Of a DNA stretch of 64,000 nt, positions 55,900-63,842 are shown in pieces; position 1 is the first letter of the stretch, and each line of letters starts with the position of its first letter. The stretch covers positions 663,748 through 727,747 of the forward strand of contig CP150559.1 of the NCBI GenBank assembly GCA_049487715.1, in the 5' to 3' direction. The notes beneath the pieces were generated by a model. The model was not told the DNA's origin. It was given only the letters and a program-made list of their open reading frames with translations, and ran no database searches. This stretch comes from Pycnococcus provasolii (taxonomy: Eukaryota > Chlorophyta > Pseudoscourfieldiophyceae > Pseudoscourfieldiales). The position numbers were made by a program, and so were the translations under genes.

Positions 55900-56192
55900 G
55901 AGAAGAACGGCTGGAGAAGGACGGACGATGACGACGACGACGACTCCTCGATCGAAGGGACAACTGGACAGGCAAGACGACACCCGGAGTGTAGTATGTA
56001 CCTGACAGATCGCCGGTCAAAACAAATTTGAAAAAATTATTACACTAACACCCAAAGGCCAAAACCCGAAACGATTCGGATGCCGGCTGCCGAGTCATCA
56101 GCCTGTCAGCACCTTCTGCTTTGTGGCCCCGGGCTCCAACACTGTCACACAGGATCGAAATAAAACTCACAAAAACCTCGGCGATCTCGGCG

Positions 56193-57164
56193 ATGATGAT
56201 GGCGACACGTACGAATGGAATAATATCCAAGACGTCCGTCCGCCCACTCGGCGGCAGCCAGCAGCGCCGCACGGTCCGTCCCGGTGCGATGTGGGCATCG
56301 TGGCAGGCACGTGCGATGGTGTACGACTCAACATACACGCCGGAGGACGAAACAAAAAAGCCAAAGAGTGACTTTGAGGGTTTGCACTTGGCGGCTTCGC
56401 GCGAGATAATCATGGCAGGGGATGGCGGAGAAGAAAACGCCGTGCTGTCATTTCCATCGTCTAAGTCTCGCGAGCCAGTCGACAAAACTCTTAAAAAGGC
56501 GCAAGAGAAGCTGAGCACGTACGTCAACCAGTTCAAGGACTCTGAAGACCCAGAGCTGTACAAGCGCTTGCTTCACTACAAAGACGTTTGGGATCAGCAC
56601 GTGAGCTTTGTGGAGGTGGAAGAATGTGGACTGGACGAGGAGGAGCACGGCTCATTCTGCCAATCGCTGGAGAGGCTCGTAACACTCGCGCAAAGTCTTG
56701 GCATGCAGCCCGAGCTCCTGCTCGCCGCCGCACAACGCTGGGAATATCTCGGCGAAAAAAAGACGAACGCTGCAAGCATCTCCGATATCGCAATGCAGCG
56801 TTGCAGCGATGACGACGACCACATCCCCAAAACACTCCGCGAGCAGCGTAATGCTCTGCTCACTGATGCATTCAAGAAGGCAGACAAAGAAGGCAAGGGA
56901 TGGGTCGGCCCGGAGACGGCTCGACAGCTTCTGAAACTCGCTGGCCATGAAATCCATGGCCATGCGGCGGAGCTGGCACTCGCTTCGCTGGAGGGTCGAG
57001 CTCTGACGGATGAAGATGCGTTTGTCACGAAGTTGGCAACGGGCGATGGACCAGACATCGAGCCCAGGATGACTGTGAGCGATCTCTTGTTTCTGGACCA
57101 GACCCTCTACTTTGACACCGACGACTCCGTGTGGGTGAGTCAGCTGACGAAGAACATGATGTAG
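56193..57164 (+). CDS. Uncharacterised, possibly organelle-targeted helical protein
   Basis: The 323-residue product begins MMMATRTNGIISKTSVRPLG with few acids, suggesting targeting, though this is not certain. A coiled segment follows (DKTLKKAQEKLSTYVNQFKD). The C-terminal half has DAFKKADKEGKGWVGPETAR, a degenerate EF-hand-like helix-loop-helix whose loop lacks some calcium ligands, then a paired helix (AAELALASLEGRALTDEDAF). It resembles calcium-sensor folds that lost binding. No family assigned. The first ATG is at 56193, with a further Met at 56196/56199. Confidence 0.65.
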   Translation: MMMATRTNGIISKTSVRPLGGSQQRRTVRPGAMWASWQARAMVYDSTYTPEDETKKPKSDFEGLHLAASREIIMAGDGGEENAVLSFPSSKSREPVDKTLKKAQEKLSTYVNQFKDSEDPELYKRLLHYKDVWDQHVSFVEVEECGLDEEEHGSFCQSLERLVTLAQSLGMQPELLLAAAQRWEYLGEKKTNAASISDIAMQRCSDDDDHIPKTLREQRNALLTDAFKKADKEGKGWVGPETARQLLKLAGHEIHGHAAELALASLEGRALTDEDAFVTKLATGDGPDIEPRMTVSDLLFLDQTLYFDTDDSVWVSQLTKNMM

Positions 57165-57430
57165 TAATTCGTCGTCGTCAGACGAATTGGCGTGTGCATG
57201 GTTGCTGTTCCACGGTTTTGTGCCCCCCATTGTTTTTGGTGAGAGTTTCGGCAGTAATGGATTGCATCTGAGTGAAAGCTTGTTAGATACACACCAACCC
57301 ACACCGCCGACCCAGTAGTTCTTCATAGGAGAAGAGCAGATTGTGCGCGAGATTGCATATGGCAGACGCCATCATATAACTCCATCACTTCAACAGAAAT
57401 TTGTCTTTACAGGTAGGATACAAGCTTGTG

Positions 57431-58996
57431 TTAGTCGCTGTGCTGACGAGTACTACGACGATAGCGTCCTCGAACGAGCGCCATAATCGCATCCTTTTCA
57501 ACAAAAGTAACCATCACGAGGGCAATGCCTCCTAGCGCCACGGCGCCTACGGCGTGAATGGCAGGCTGTAGTTCCATGTGACCCAAGGCACGGCTAGCCA
57601 TCGCCAGACAACCTCCCACAATGAACGTGAACGTGGAAGGCACAAGCGACGGCGAACCGGGCGTGGTACGAAACCTCATAGCCGCGTACCGCGCGTTGTA
57701 CACGAGTCGCGCGACACTGCCCACCAAGCCCGCGATCACCAGCCCCACGCTCGGTCGCATGCCAAGTCTGAGCTCTCCAAGCGGACTTGCTAGAAATGAG
57801 CAAAGTGCAATGTGCGCCACGGTGGCGGCGGCGAGCACGGCGTTCGCGCGCGAGAGCTCTGCACCCACAGCGGTGGCGTGAACGTGCGATTCCGCAACTC
57901 CATTGGCAGCCAGCGCAGCGACGTACCATGCGTACCACGTAAGGCACGCCACCGCTTCCGATCCGTCCACACCACCAGTATATCGCTGTCCGTACAGAAG
58001 CGCGAGAAGGCTCGTGCACACAGGCGGTCCGGCGGCGGCGGCGAAGATGGAAATCACCAGCATCAGTCGCTGCAGGTGGCAGTAGATGGCGAATGCGTCC
58101 GCACCACCACGGCTGAGCGTCGTGAACGCCGCCTCCTCCGTCGGTAGGAACACGGTGCGAACGACGAGAGAACCAAGGTTGCTTGCTACGGCATATGGAC
58201 CTAGGTTTGCGTCAGGCGCCGTGATGGACAGTAACAGCTTCTCACCCTCTGCCAAGATCGCCTTCTGGACGCTCTGCTGCGCGAAGGAGCGGTACACGCC
58301 CCACAGCGGCGACGACGAAGGACGTTTGCTGCCGTGATTGTTTTCTTTCGTCACCTCGGACGAGGTTCGCGCCCATTCCAAAGCCGCGCTCGCGGGGGAG
58401 AGAGTCGCGTACACGGCAAGCACGGCGACGCCGTACGCAACTCCCGCATACCCGAAAATGGCGACGGTGGGCGACTCCACGAGACGGCAGCACACGACGA
58501 GTACGATCGTGCGTGCCCAGTGTCCGGCACTTTCAGCTAAGCTTCGCACGTGGTACTTCCCAGCTGCGTGTGCCCTTGTATGCATCGGTTCCGCCGCGAG
58601 CTCGAAGACTGCGCCAAGCAAGCTGACTCTTGCCGCGAATGCCGTTTGTGCGGATGCGGCGCCCTGCACCCTTCGCGTGAACAATACAGACTCCGTGAGG
58701 AATACGCCCGCAAGCAGTCCAATTGGAACGGCGAGTTGCGATATGCGCACAGACGCCGTAAGGTCGGCTTTTGGTGCATCCAAAGTTGCGCGTGAGCACG
58801 CGCGTCTTGCCGGGTCGCGGGCGAGTGCGATCACCGCGGCGTGCAAAGGCGCGACGAGCACGTGTGCGATGCCGTAGTCACTCGACGCCACTGATCGCGC
58901 GACGAACACGTTCGCCGTGAACGTCGCGCCACGTCCGACAACCTGCGCGACGACGTTCCAGACGAAAGATGACGCGAACACATCTTCAGACGACAT
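57431..58996 (-). CDS. RFT1: RFT1-like ER flippase protein
   Basis: The 521-residue polytopic protein matches RFT1. FVWNVVAQVVGRGATFTANV at the start corresponds to the family's first helix. The second conserved piece is PLHAAVIALARDPARRACSR, followed by about twelve hydrophobic segments. RFT1 is needed for dolichol-linked oligosaccharide assembly at the ER, and flipping of Man5GlcNAc2-PP-dolichol has been proposed. Mannose supply for that lipid begins with the isomerase at 17278-18588. The protein is of usual size and ends in a basic KRSTRQHSD-like tail. Confidence 0.85.
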   Translation of the reverse strand: MSSEDVFASSFVWNVVAQVVGRGATFTANVFVARSVASSDYGIAHVLVAPLHAAVIALARDPARRACSRATLDAPKADLTASVRISQLAVPIGLLAGVFLTESVLFTRRVQGAASAQTAFAARVSLLGAVFELAAEPMHTRAHAAGKYHVRSLAESAGHWARTIVLVVCCRLVESPTVAIFGYAGVAYGVAVLAVYATLSPASAALEWARTSSEVTKENNHGSKRPSSSPLWGVYRSFAQQSVQKAILAEGEKLLLSITAPDANLGPYAVASNLGSLVVRTVFLPTEEAAFTTLSRGGADAFAIYCHLQRLMLVISIFAAAAGPPVCTSLLALLYGQRYTGGVDGSEAVACLTWYAWYVAALAANGVAESHVHATAVGAELSRANAVLAAATVAHIALCSFLASPLGELRLGMRPSVGLVIAGLVGSVARLVYNARYAAMRFRTTPGSPSLVPSTFTFIVGGCLAMASRALGHMELQPAIHAVGAVALGGIALVMVTFVEKDAIMALVRGRYRRSTRQHSD

Positions 58997-59131
58997 GTTA
59001 TTATATCAACTGATGATATGTTCTTTTTGGCGGGATAAATTCCGGGTTTGGTTTTGGTTTTTTTGGGGGGGTCGGGGTCACTGTGTGACTGCTGTGGTGG
59101 GGTGTGGTGGAGCGGCATACTTTTATTCATA

Positions 59132-60847
59132 TTACGAGAAGAGTGATGAAGAGCTAACGGAGCGCCACGAGAATACAGTCGTCAGGCGGCTGCACAAATC
59201 AAGAAACGCGTAGAGCTCGCCATACACCTTCAGAACATCGAGCAGGTAGCGTCCTTCTTTCACCTTGTACAGCTGCAACTCCACCTTGAGGAATCGCTGC
59301 GCGTCTGTCGCTGCAGCCCCGCCGGTGTCACTCGACATGCGCATGTCCGCATCGTCGCTGTCTCGACTCTTCGGCGAGCGTTGAGGCAAAGGAACGATGC
59401 ATCGAAGGCAGTACGGCGCCTTCTTTTTCCACATCGCGCCGACAGCTCGCAACGTGTGGTACACTTCACCCATGAGCTCGCTTGGATGTGCGCGCGCGGG
59501 CATGCCCAGCGTCCACCGCTTCTCCGCCACCACGCGCTGCGACATCATCGCCTGCGCGGCGAACGACGGCCTCCACTGGCCCTCGGGTGCCATGCTGAAC
59601 TGCGCATGCTGATGCGCTCCTGGATGCATGCCCGGATGTGTGGAGGCGGCTGCAGCCGCCGCCGCGGCAGCAGCCGCGGCTGCGGCGGCGGAGGAGGCTG
59701 TTTGCTGCGCCGCTGGCACGTCGATGTCAGCCTGCAGGTACCCGCCGGTGCCCGGAGCCGCGTTGAGCCTTCGCGCATCCAAGATGAGGTAGTACGCGAC
59801 GGTGGCGTTGTTCTGAAGTCTAGCGTGGATGGACTCGACGACGAACATTCGATCGAATCCATGCCTGCACACCTCGTCGAGTGTCTCGCCATCCAGCGAC
59901 AGCGACTGCGTGGCTGCATCCGGCGGCATGACGGCAAGATACCTTGGCAGGTGAAGGCTGAACCACGGGTGGAAGCGAATCTCAGGGATGGTGATGCGCT
60001 TCACCGGGTCGACGATGAGGATACGCGTGATGAGGTCGCGTGCGCCTGGCGACAGGTGGCTTGGCAGGTTGTAGATGCCTCCCTTGATTTTTTTGAAGAG
60101 GTTTGGAATGTTTTCGTCGTCAAAGGGCAGGCTTCCGCACAGCAGCGCGTACAAAATTACGCCACAGCTCCACACGTCAACCTCCGGTCCGGCGTACAGC
60201 CGTCCTGAGATGACCTCCGGCGCGGCGTAGTTCGGTGATCCGCAGCTCGTCTTGAGGAACCTTCCGTCGCGTATGACGTTCGAGAGTCCAAAGTCGGCGA
60301 TTTTCACATTCCCTCGGCTGTCCAGGAGGAGGTTCTCCGGCTTGAGGTCACGGTGCGCGACCATGTTCCGGTGGCAGTACTCGACGCCGGACACAATCTG
60401 CTGGAAGAACGAGCGCCCTTCCTCTTCGTACAGCCGACCCTTCTCCACGATGTAGTCGAACAGCTCTCCTCCCTTGACGTACTCCATGACGAGGTAGATT
60501 TCGTTTGGCGTCTCAATCACCTCGTACATGCGTATGATGTGCGGGTGCATGAACAGCCTGAGTATTTTGATTTCCCGCCTCACCTTTTCCTCCATCTCCA
60601 TCGATCTCACCTTCTTTTTGTTGAGAATTTTTACCGCAACCTTGTGCCCCGTCAGTATGTGCTCGGCGACCTTGACCTTTCCGAACGAGCCAATGCCAAG
60701 CGTTTTCCCCAGGCGGTAGTTGGGCAGGTGCAGTTCCGCCGTCGCGGCTGTGGGCGTGACGACGCCTGTGGGATTCGCAATCTGACCACCTTGGTTGGAG
60801 GGAGGTTGGTTTGGGTTTGTAGCGGGTGCGTCTTTGGCGGACGCCAT
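59132..60847 (-). CDS. SNF1/AMPK-related kinase (SnRK1 catalytic subunit)
   Basis: The 571-residue kinase controls energy and carbon stress responses. The kinase domain is at about residues 43-295: GIGSFGKVKV (Gly loop), VAVKIL (Lys), HRDLKPENLL, DFGLSN and the T-loop SCGSPNYAAPE with the LKB1-site Thr in LKTSC. A UBA-like segment follows at about 315-355 (CRHGFDRMFVVESIHARLQN). After an Ala-run linker, the C-terminal KA1-like region ends LYAFLDLCSRLTTVF. This order is typical of SNF1/SnRK1 alpha subunits. The ATG at 60847 is the conserved start. Confidence 0.94.
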   Translation of the reverse strand: MASAKDAPATNPNQPPSNQGGQIANPTGVVTPTAATAELHLPNYRLGKTLGIGSFGKVKVAEHILTGHKVAVKILNKKKVRSMEMEEKVRREIKILRLFMHPHIIRMYEVIETPNEIYLVMEYVKGGELFDYIVEKGRLYEEEGRSFFQQIVSGVEYCHRNMVAHRDLKPENLLLDSRGNVKIADFGLSNVIRDGRFLKTSCGSPNYAAPEVISGRLYAGPEVDVWSCGVILYALLCGSLPFDDENIPNLFKKIKGGIYNLPSHLSPGARDLITRILIVDPVKRITIPEIRFHPWFSLHLPRYLAVMPPDAATQSLSLDGETLDEVCRHGFDRMFVVESIHARLQNNATVAYYLILDARRLNAAPGTGGYLQADIDVPAAQQTASSAAAAAAAAAAAAAAASTHPGMHPGAHQHAQFSMAPEGQWRPSFAAQAMMSQRVVAEKRWTLGMPARAHPSELMGEVYHTLRAVGAMWKKKAPYCLRCIVPLPQRSPKSRDSDDADMRMSSDTGGAAATDAQRFLKVELQLYKVKEGRYLLDVLKVYGELYAFLDLCSRLTTVFSWRSVSSSSLFS

Positions 60848-61346
60848 GAGGGCGTGAGTGTGCGTGTGCGTGAGCGTGTGCGTGTGTGCGTGGCTGGATA
60901 AAGGAGGACAAAAAAAAGGGGGTGTGTCGACTGCGTGGGTCGCCAACGTGGCTGAACAGTTTAGGCGAGAGGAAAAGGAGGAGGGAGGGAGGAGGGGGGC
61001 AGGAAGGGGATTTTCCGATTTTGTCGTGTCAGCACCCATTTTTCCACCTGGGTGCACCCGGGTCGGTCGTGGGTTAAAAAAAGTAGGGGTTAACAATCAC
61101 TCTCCACTCCCAGGTGACCGTTGCACCTGCAGGTCTGCCTCCCTCCCATCCGTCCGTCCCTCCCTCCCTCCCTCCCCCCTTATTACGCCGGCCACTGGCC
61201 ACCTCCTTTCCGCTCCCTTGACTGAAGTTGACCCTTGTTGTTCGAGCTCCTTCCTGCCCGCCTCCGTTGTACGCGTTGCCGCCTCCTACGCCCCCCCGGC
61301 CCGTCCGGCCCGTCCGTTTACTCCGTCCGTCATTCTCCACCCGCCA
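60848..61346. promoter_or_regulatory. SnRK1 upstream region, end of the conventional gene domain
   Basis: The interval contains a CACACG-type tract at 60860-60895, a GA-rich run (60970-61010) and pyrimidine-rich sequence with CCTCCCTCC repeats (61135-61175). It is the last normal intergenic stretch before the subtelomeric mosaic. No gene was found. Confidence 0.35.
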
Positions 61347-61454
61347 CTCACGACGTCGTCTCAATGACCGAGACGCGCTGACACCCCACCAAGGGACCGA
61401 CGCCTCTTTGAGACGAAGGGTCGGCGCGTGCCTGCGTCGAGACGACGTCGTGAG
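61347..61454. repeat. Perfect 16-bp inverted repeat with 76-base spacer
   Basis: CTCACGACGTCGTCTC at 61347-61362 is exactly inverted at 61439-61454. Between the arms is 76 bases of unique sequence. The arms themselves contain the palindrome GACGTC. It ends 23 bases upstream of the METH exon fragment. It could be a terminal-inverted-repeat remnant or a foldback. Confidence 0.85.
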
Positions 61455-61477
61455 GGAAAATGGGGGACAGGAAAAAA

Positions 61478-61615
61478 GACTCGTCGAAGTTCCACGTCGT
61501 CGAGGCTGGCCTGAAGTGCAGCCAAGGCAAGTGCATCGTGAACAGCATCAGCCTGAAGGAGGGCGAGGAGGAGTTCATCAGGAGGGCGAAGATCGTCAAG
61601 CGCCACGGCGTCGTC
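61478..61615 (+). pseudogene. Orphan exon of cobalamin-dependent methionine synthase (METH)
   Basis: The segment encodes [20 protein letters not shown], then [20 protein letters not shown] and KRHGVV, the start of the folate (pterin)-binding domain of METH. METH enzymes continue with VVMAFDEE, which is absent. An AG precedes the fragment at 61476-61477 region as an acceptor would, and a GT follows. An in-frame ATG 18 bases upstream is probably chance. No other METH exons are visible within the space available to the SnRK1 promoter on one side or toward the telomere. I read it as a detached relic rather than a working gene. Confidence 0.75.
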
Positions 61616-61801
61616 TGTGCGCGTGTTTGCGTGTTAAGGGTGGGCTGTCGGCCACCGCCTTACATACACTCGCACATTCTCCACCGTCCACCACCATCCA
61701 CCAGCCCAGACCCGGCGCCCGAGGGCGCCTGCGGTGTCTAGCTGTGTATGTGTATGTGTGTGTGTGTGTGTGTGTTTGTGGGTGCACAGTGTTCCTTAAC
61801 A

Positions 61802-61882
61802 CTTTTCCGCGGCCAATGTCGTTGGTCCTGTCGACCGGGGCGTCGAGACGAGTGTGGTAATCCTCCTCGTTGATGACGCGTC
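61802..61882 (-). other. Exon-like open segment, minus strand
   Basis: Between an AG at 61884-61883 and a GT-like end near 61802, the minus strand is open and encodes RVINEEDYHTRLDAPVDRTN followed by DIGRGK, with the codon bias of local genes. The family is not recognised; the NDIGR part recalls a motif in non-canonical poly(A) polymerases, which is a weak hint only. It faces the METH fragment and may be a second detached exon. Confidence 0.35.
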
Positions 61883-61922
61883 CTGGTGAGTGCAGGGCCG
61901 ACAGTGACGTGGGCGCGGGCAA

Positions 61923-62086
61923 TGGTGATATGACAAGATATCGCCGGAAACGGCGGGTGAAAAAAATGGCTGTTGTTATTGGCTTCGTTCTGCACGACGC
62001 TGGCCGACGGTCGGCCGCATACCGGAGGCGAAATTTTTTTTTCAACATGTGGGTCAAACTGCCAGCCTGGCAATTAGTGTTACAAT
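61923..62086 (+). repeat. Subtelomeric direct repeat, copy 1 (164 bases)
   Basis: This segment recurs at 63609-63772 in the same orientation, with two visible mismatches and no length change. Its right end, TTAGTGTTACA, differs by one base from the TTAGGGTTACA unit next to the telomere, so it may mark a former chromosome-end junction. Confidence 0.95.
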
Positions 62087-62455
62087 ATCCCCGAACTTTC
62101 CGAAAAAGGGAGTCGATTCGGGGATTGCAAGCTTTCCTTGGTTCTTACGTCGTTGGCGTCATTTTCCTTTGTCCAGACCGGATTTTCACTTCGCAATACA
62201 TGAAGGACACTTTGAAAACGCCTTGCGTCGTTTTCCAACTTGGGCGCCAACGCTTTGCCGACTATGGCATGGAATCGCCATTTTCAGTTTCGTTGTGCGT
62301 GCTTCACAAGGACAAGGACGAGATTCTCAATATAACTACACGTGGTTCACGGACTTTGACGAACCATGGGATTTCTCATGGCGTGTGCAAGTACGTGCCT
62401 TGAGAGGGGTGAGTGAGTCAAGGAAGGGAGGAGGCGGGAGAAAGGTAGGTCAAGT
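62087..62455. other. Subtelomeric segment with decayed-looking open frames
   Basis: An inverted copy of the hairpin core (ATCCCCGAACTTTCCG ... CGATTCGGGGA) spans 62087-62125. After it, plus-strand frames stay open to about 62403 (GSYVVGVIFLCPDRIFTSQY, PFSVSLCVLHKDKDEILNIT), but two frames overlap and neither has a supported start. It may be a fragment of a subtelomeric gene. Confidence 0.35.
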
Positions 62456-62640
62456 CTAAGAATACATATCCCCGAATCGACTCCCTTTTTCGGAAAGTTC
62501 GGGGATATGTATTCTTAGGGCGCTAAGAATACATATCCCCGAATCGACTCCCTTTTTCGGAAAGTTCGGGGATATGTATTCTTAGGGCGCTAAGAATACA
62601 TATCCCCGAATCGACTCCCTTTTTCGGAAAGTTCGGGGAT
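62456..62640. repeat. Tandem 67-base hairpin repeats (two full, one partial)
   Basis: Units start at 62456, 62523 and 62590. Each has perfect 21-bp inverted arms (CTAAGAATACATATCCCCGA...), a 21-base loop (CGACTCCCTTTTTCGG) and a GGCG linker. The third is cut at GGGGATAGG. The units are identical, implying recent amplification. The loop and inner arms recur inverted at 62084-62125. Confidence 0.95.
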
Positions 62641-62761
62641 AGGTTGTTACGTTTTCTTCTTCCTTCGATCACTTACTGTACGGTCGTTGGACCACGTCGC
62701 GTAAGTGTTTTCCCTCGGGGGAACCACGATTCTTCCTCTTCGTGGTTCGCGTGCGAGAGCG

Positions 62762-63220
62762 ATGGGACACTACGACGTGTGGAAAGCGTACGAGAACGCA
62801 ATCAAGTCAACCGAGGTACCAGAGGATGTTCGCGTTGAGGTTGAGAAGAGCGATGACTCGCACGGCGTGGAAGTTGAGGAGGCCTTCTCCAACGAGGAGC
62901 TCATTGTGAGACACGACGTTTGCGACACAGACCGCTACGTGTTCGTAGTGAAACATCTGGACTCACTCGCAGTTGCCGCAAGGCCTCCAACAACCACAAA
63001 ATATCGCGTCCTTGCAAGTGAAGACCTTGCGTTTATTGGTTCGTCGTGGACTTTTGCACCGAGCCGGAGCAAGACGGCGAAAGAATGGGAAAAACGGAAT
63101 GGCCCGACAAAGCTCTTTGCAGAAGTCGACACACACGGTATATTTGTTGGAGTGCGCAACGAAACACAGGGATGTGTTGAGGGTGCTCGGGATGTAGGTG
63201 AACTCATATTTCGCGTCTGA
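62762..63220 (+). CDS. Uncharacterised subtelomeric protein
   Basis: The 152-residue product from ATG 62762 (MGHYDVWKAYENAIKSTEVP) is acidic at first, then mixed: VRHDVCDTDRYVFVVKHLDS and a C-terminal region FAEVDTHGIFVGVRNETQGC. It looks like a real globular protein but no family is recognised. It is the last gene before the telomere, in a repeat-rich setting, so it may belong to a subtelomeric gene family or be transcribed poorly. Upstream is the truncated third hairpin unit. Confidence 0.55.
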   Translation: MGHYDVWKAYENAIKSTEVPEDVRVEVEKSDDSHGVEVEEAFSNEELIVRHDVCDTDRYVFVVKHLDSLAVAARPPTTTKYRVLASEDLAFIGSSWTFAPSRSKTAKEWEKRNGPTKLFAEVDTHGIFVGVRNETQGCVEGARDVGELIFRV

Positions 63221-63608
63221 AAAAGAAAGCACGCTCCTAGCTTGTGTGAACTTTTACTTTGACCATAATATATTTTGGAATTTCACACCAACTTTTTTGT
63301 ACGGCGAGGTGGGGGTGTGCGCGTTGTCGCAGCGCGTGCGCGAGGTCTTCGGCACGTCGTGCACGCCGACGCTTACCTCAAAATCACGTCTGGGTGGTCG
63401 GGAACACGTCACGAAGATAACCCCGAATCGACCGTTTTTTGGTAGATCCAAACCCCTGACCCGTGGCAACTATATCAACAACTACCTCGCAGGAAAAATA
63501 ACACAGAGGGAGGCGGCCGTTACCCTGGCGGACCCTACAAAGTATCACCTAAAATCTTCGGGAGCCTTGCGGCCATAACTTTTAACAACATAACATTACC
63601 GCGCTACT
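63221..63608. other. Subtelomeric spacer
   Basis: The spacer contains a short match to the hairpin core (CCCCGAATCGACCGTTTTTTGG at 63421-63442) and a GCGCGTTGTCGCAGCGCGTG palindrome near 63319. Open frames are short and uninformative. No gene supported. Confidence 0.35.
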
Positions 63609-63772
63609 TGGTGATATGACAAGATATCGCCGGAAACGGCGGGTGAAAAAAATGGCTGTTGTTATTGGCTTCGTTCTGCACGACGCTGGCCGACGGTCGT
63701 CCGCATACCGGAGGCGAAATTTTTTTTTCAACATGTGGGTCAAACTGCCAGCCTGGCAATTAGGGTTACAAT
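63609..63772 (+). repeat. Subtelomeric direct repeat, copy 2
   Basis: This is the second copy of the 164-base repeat at 61923-62086, exactly 1,686 bases downstream. It runs into the TTAGGGTTACA repeats and so directly abuts the chromosome end. Confidence 0.95.
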
Positions 63773-63842
63773 TAGGGTTACAATTAGGGTTACAATTAGG
63801 GTTACAATTAGGGTTACAATTAGGGTTACAATTAGGGTTACA
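63759..63842 (+). repeat. Seven 12-base ATTAGGGTTACA units
   Basis: Seven perfect units, each a telomeric TTAGGGTTA with an extra CAA-type spacer, form the transition from the subtelomeric repeat to pure telomere. The first unit overlaps the end of direct repeat copy 2. Confidence 0.97.

Noticed and set aside
61460-61477. Short protein [10 protein letters not shown]... as an independent gene
   Set aside because: From DSSK on it is an internal METH exon; the six residues before come from intron-like sequence.
61870-62403. 177-codon subtelomeric frame
   Set aside because: It starts within the 164-base repeat and crosses the hairpin core, and another frame is open over the same span. I see no supported start or family.
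62456-62640. CRISPR-like array
   Set aside because: The units are adjacent palindromes with only four-base linkers and no unique spacers, in a eukaryotic subtelomere.
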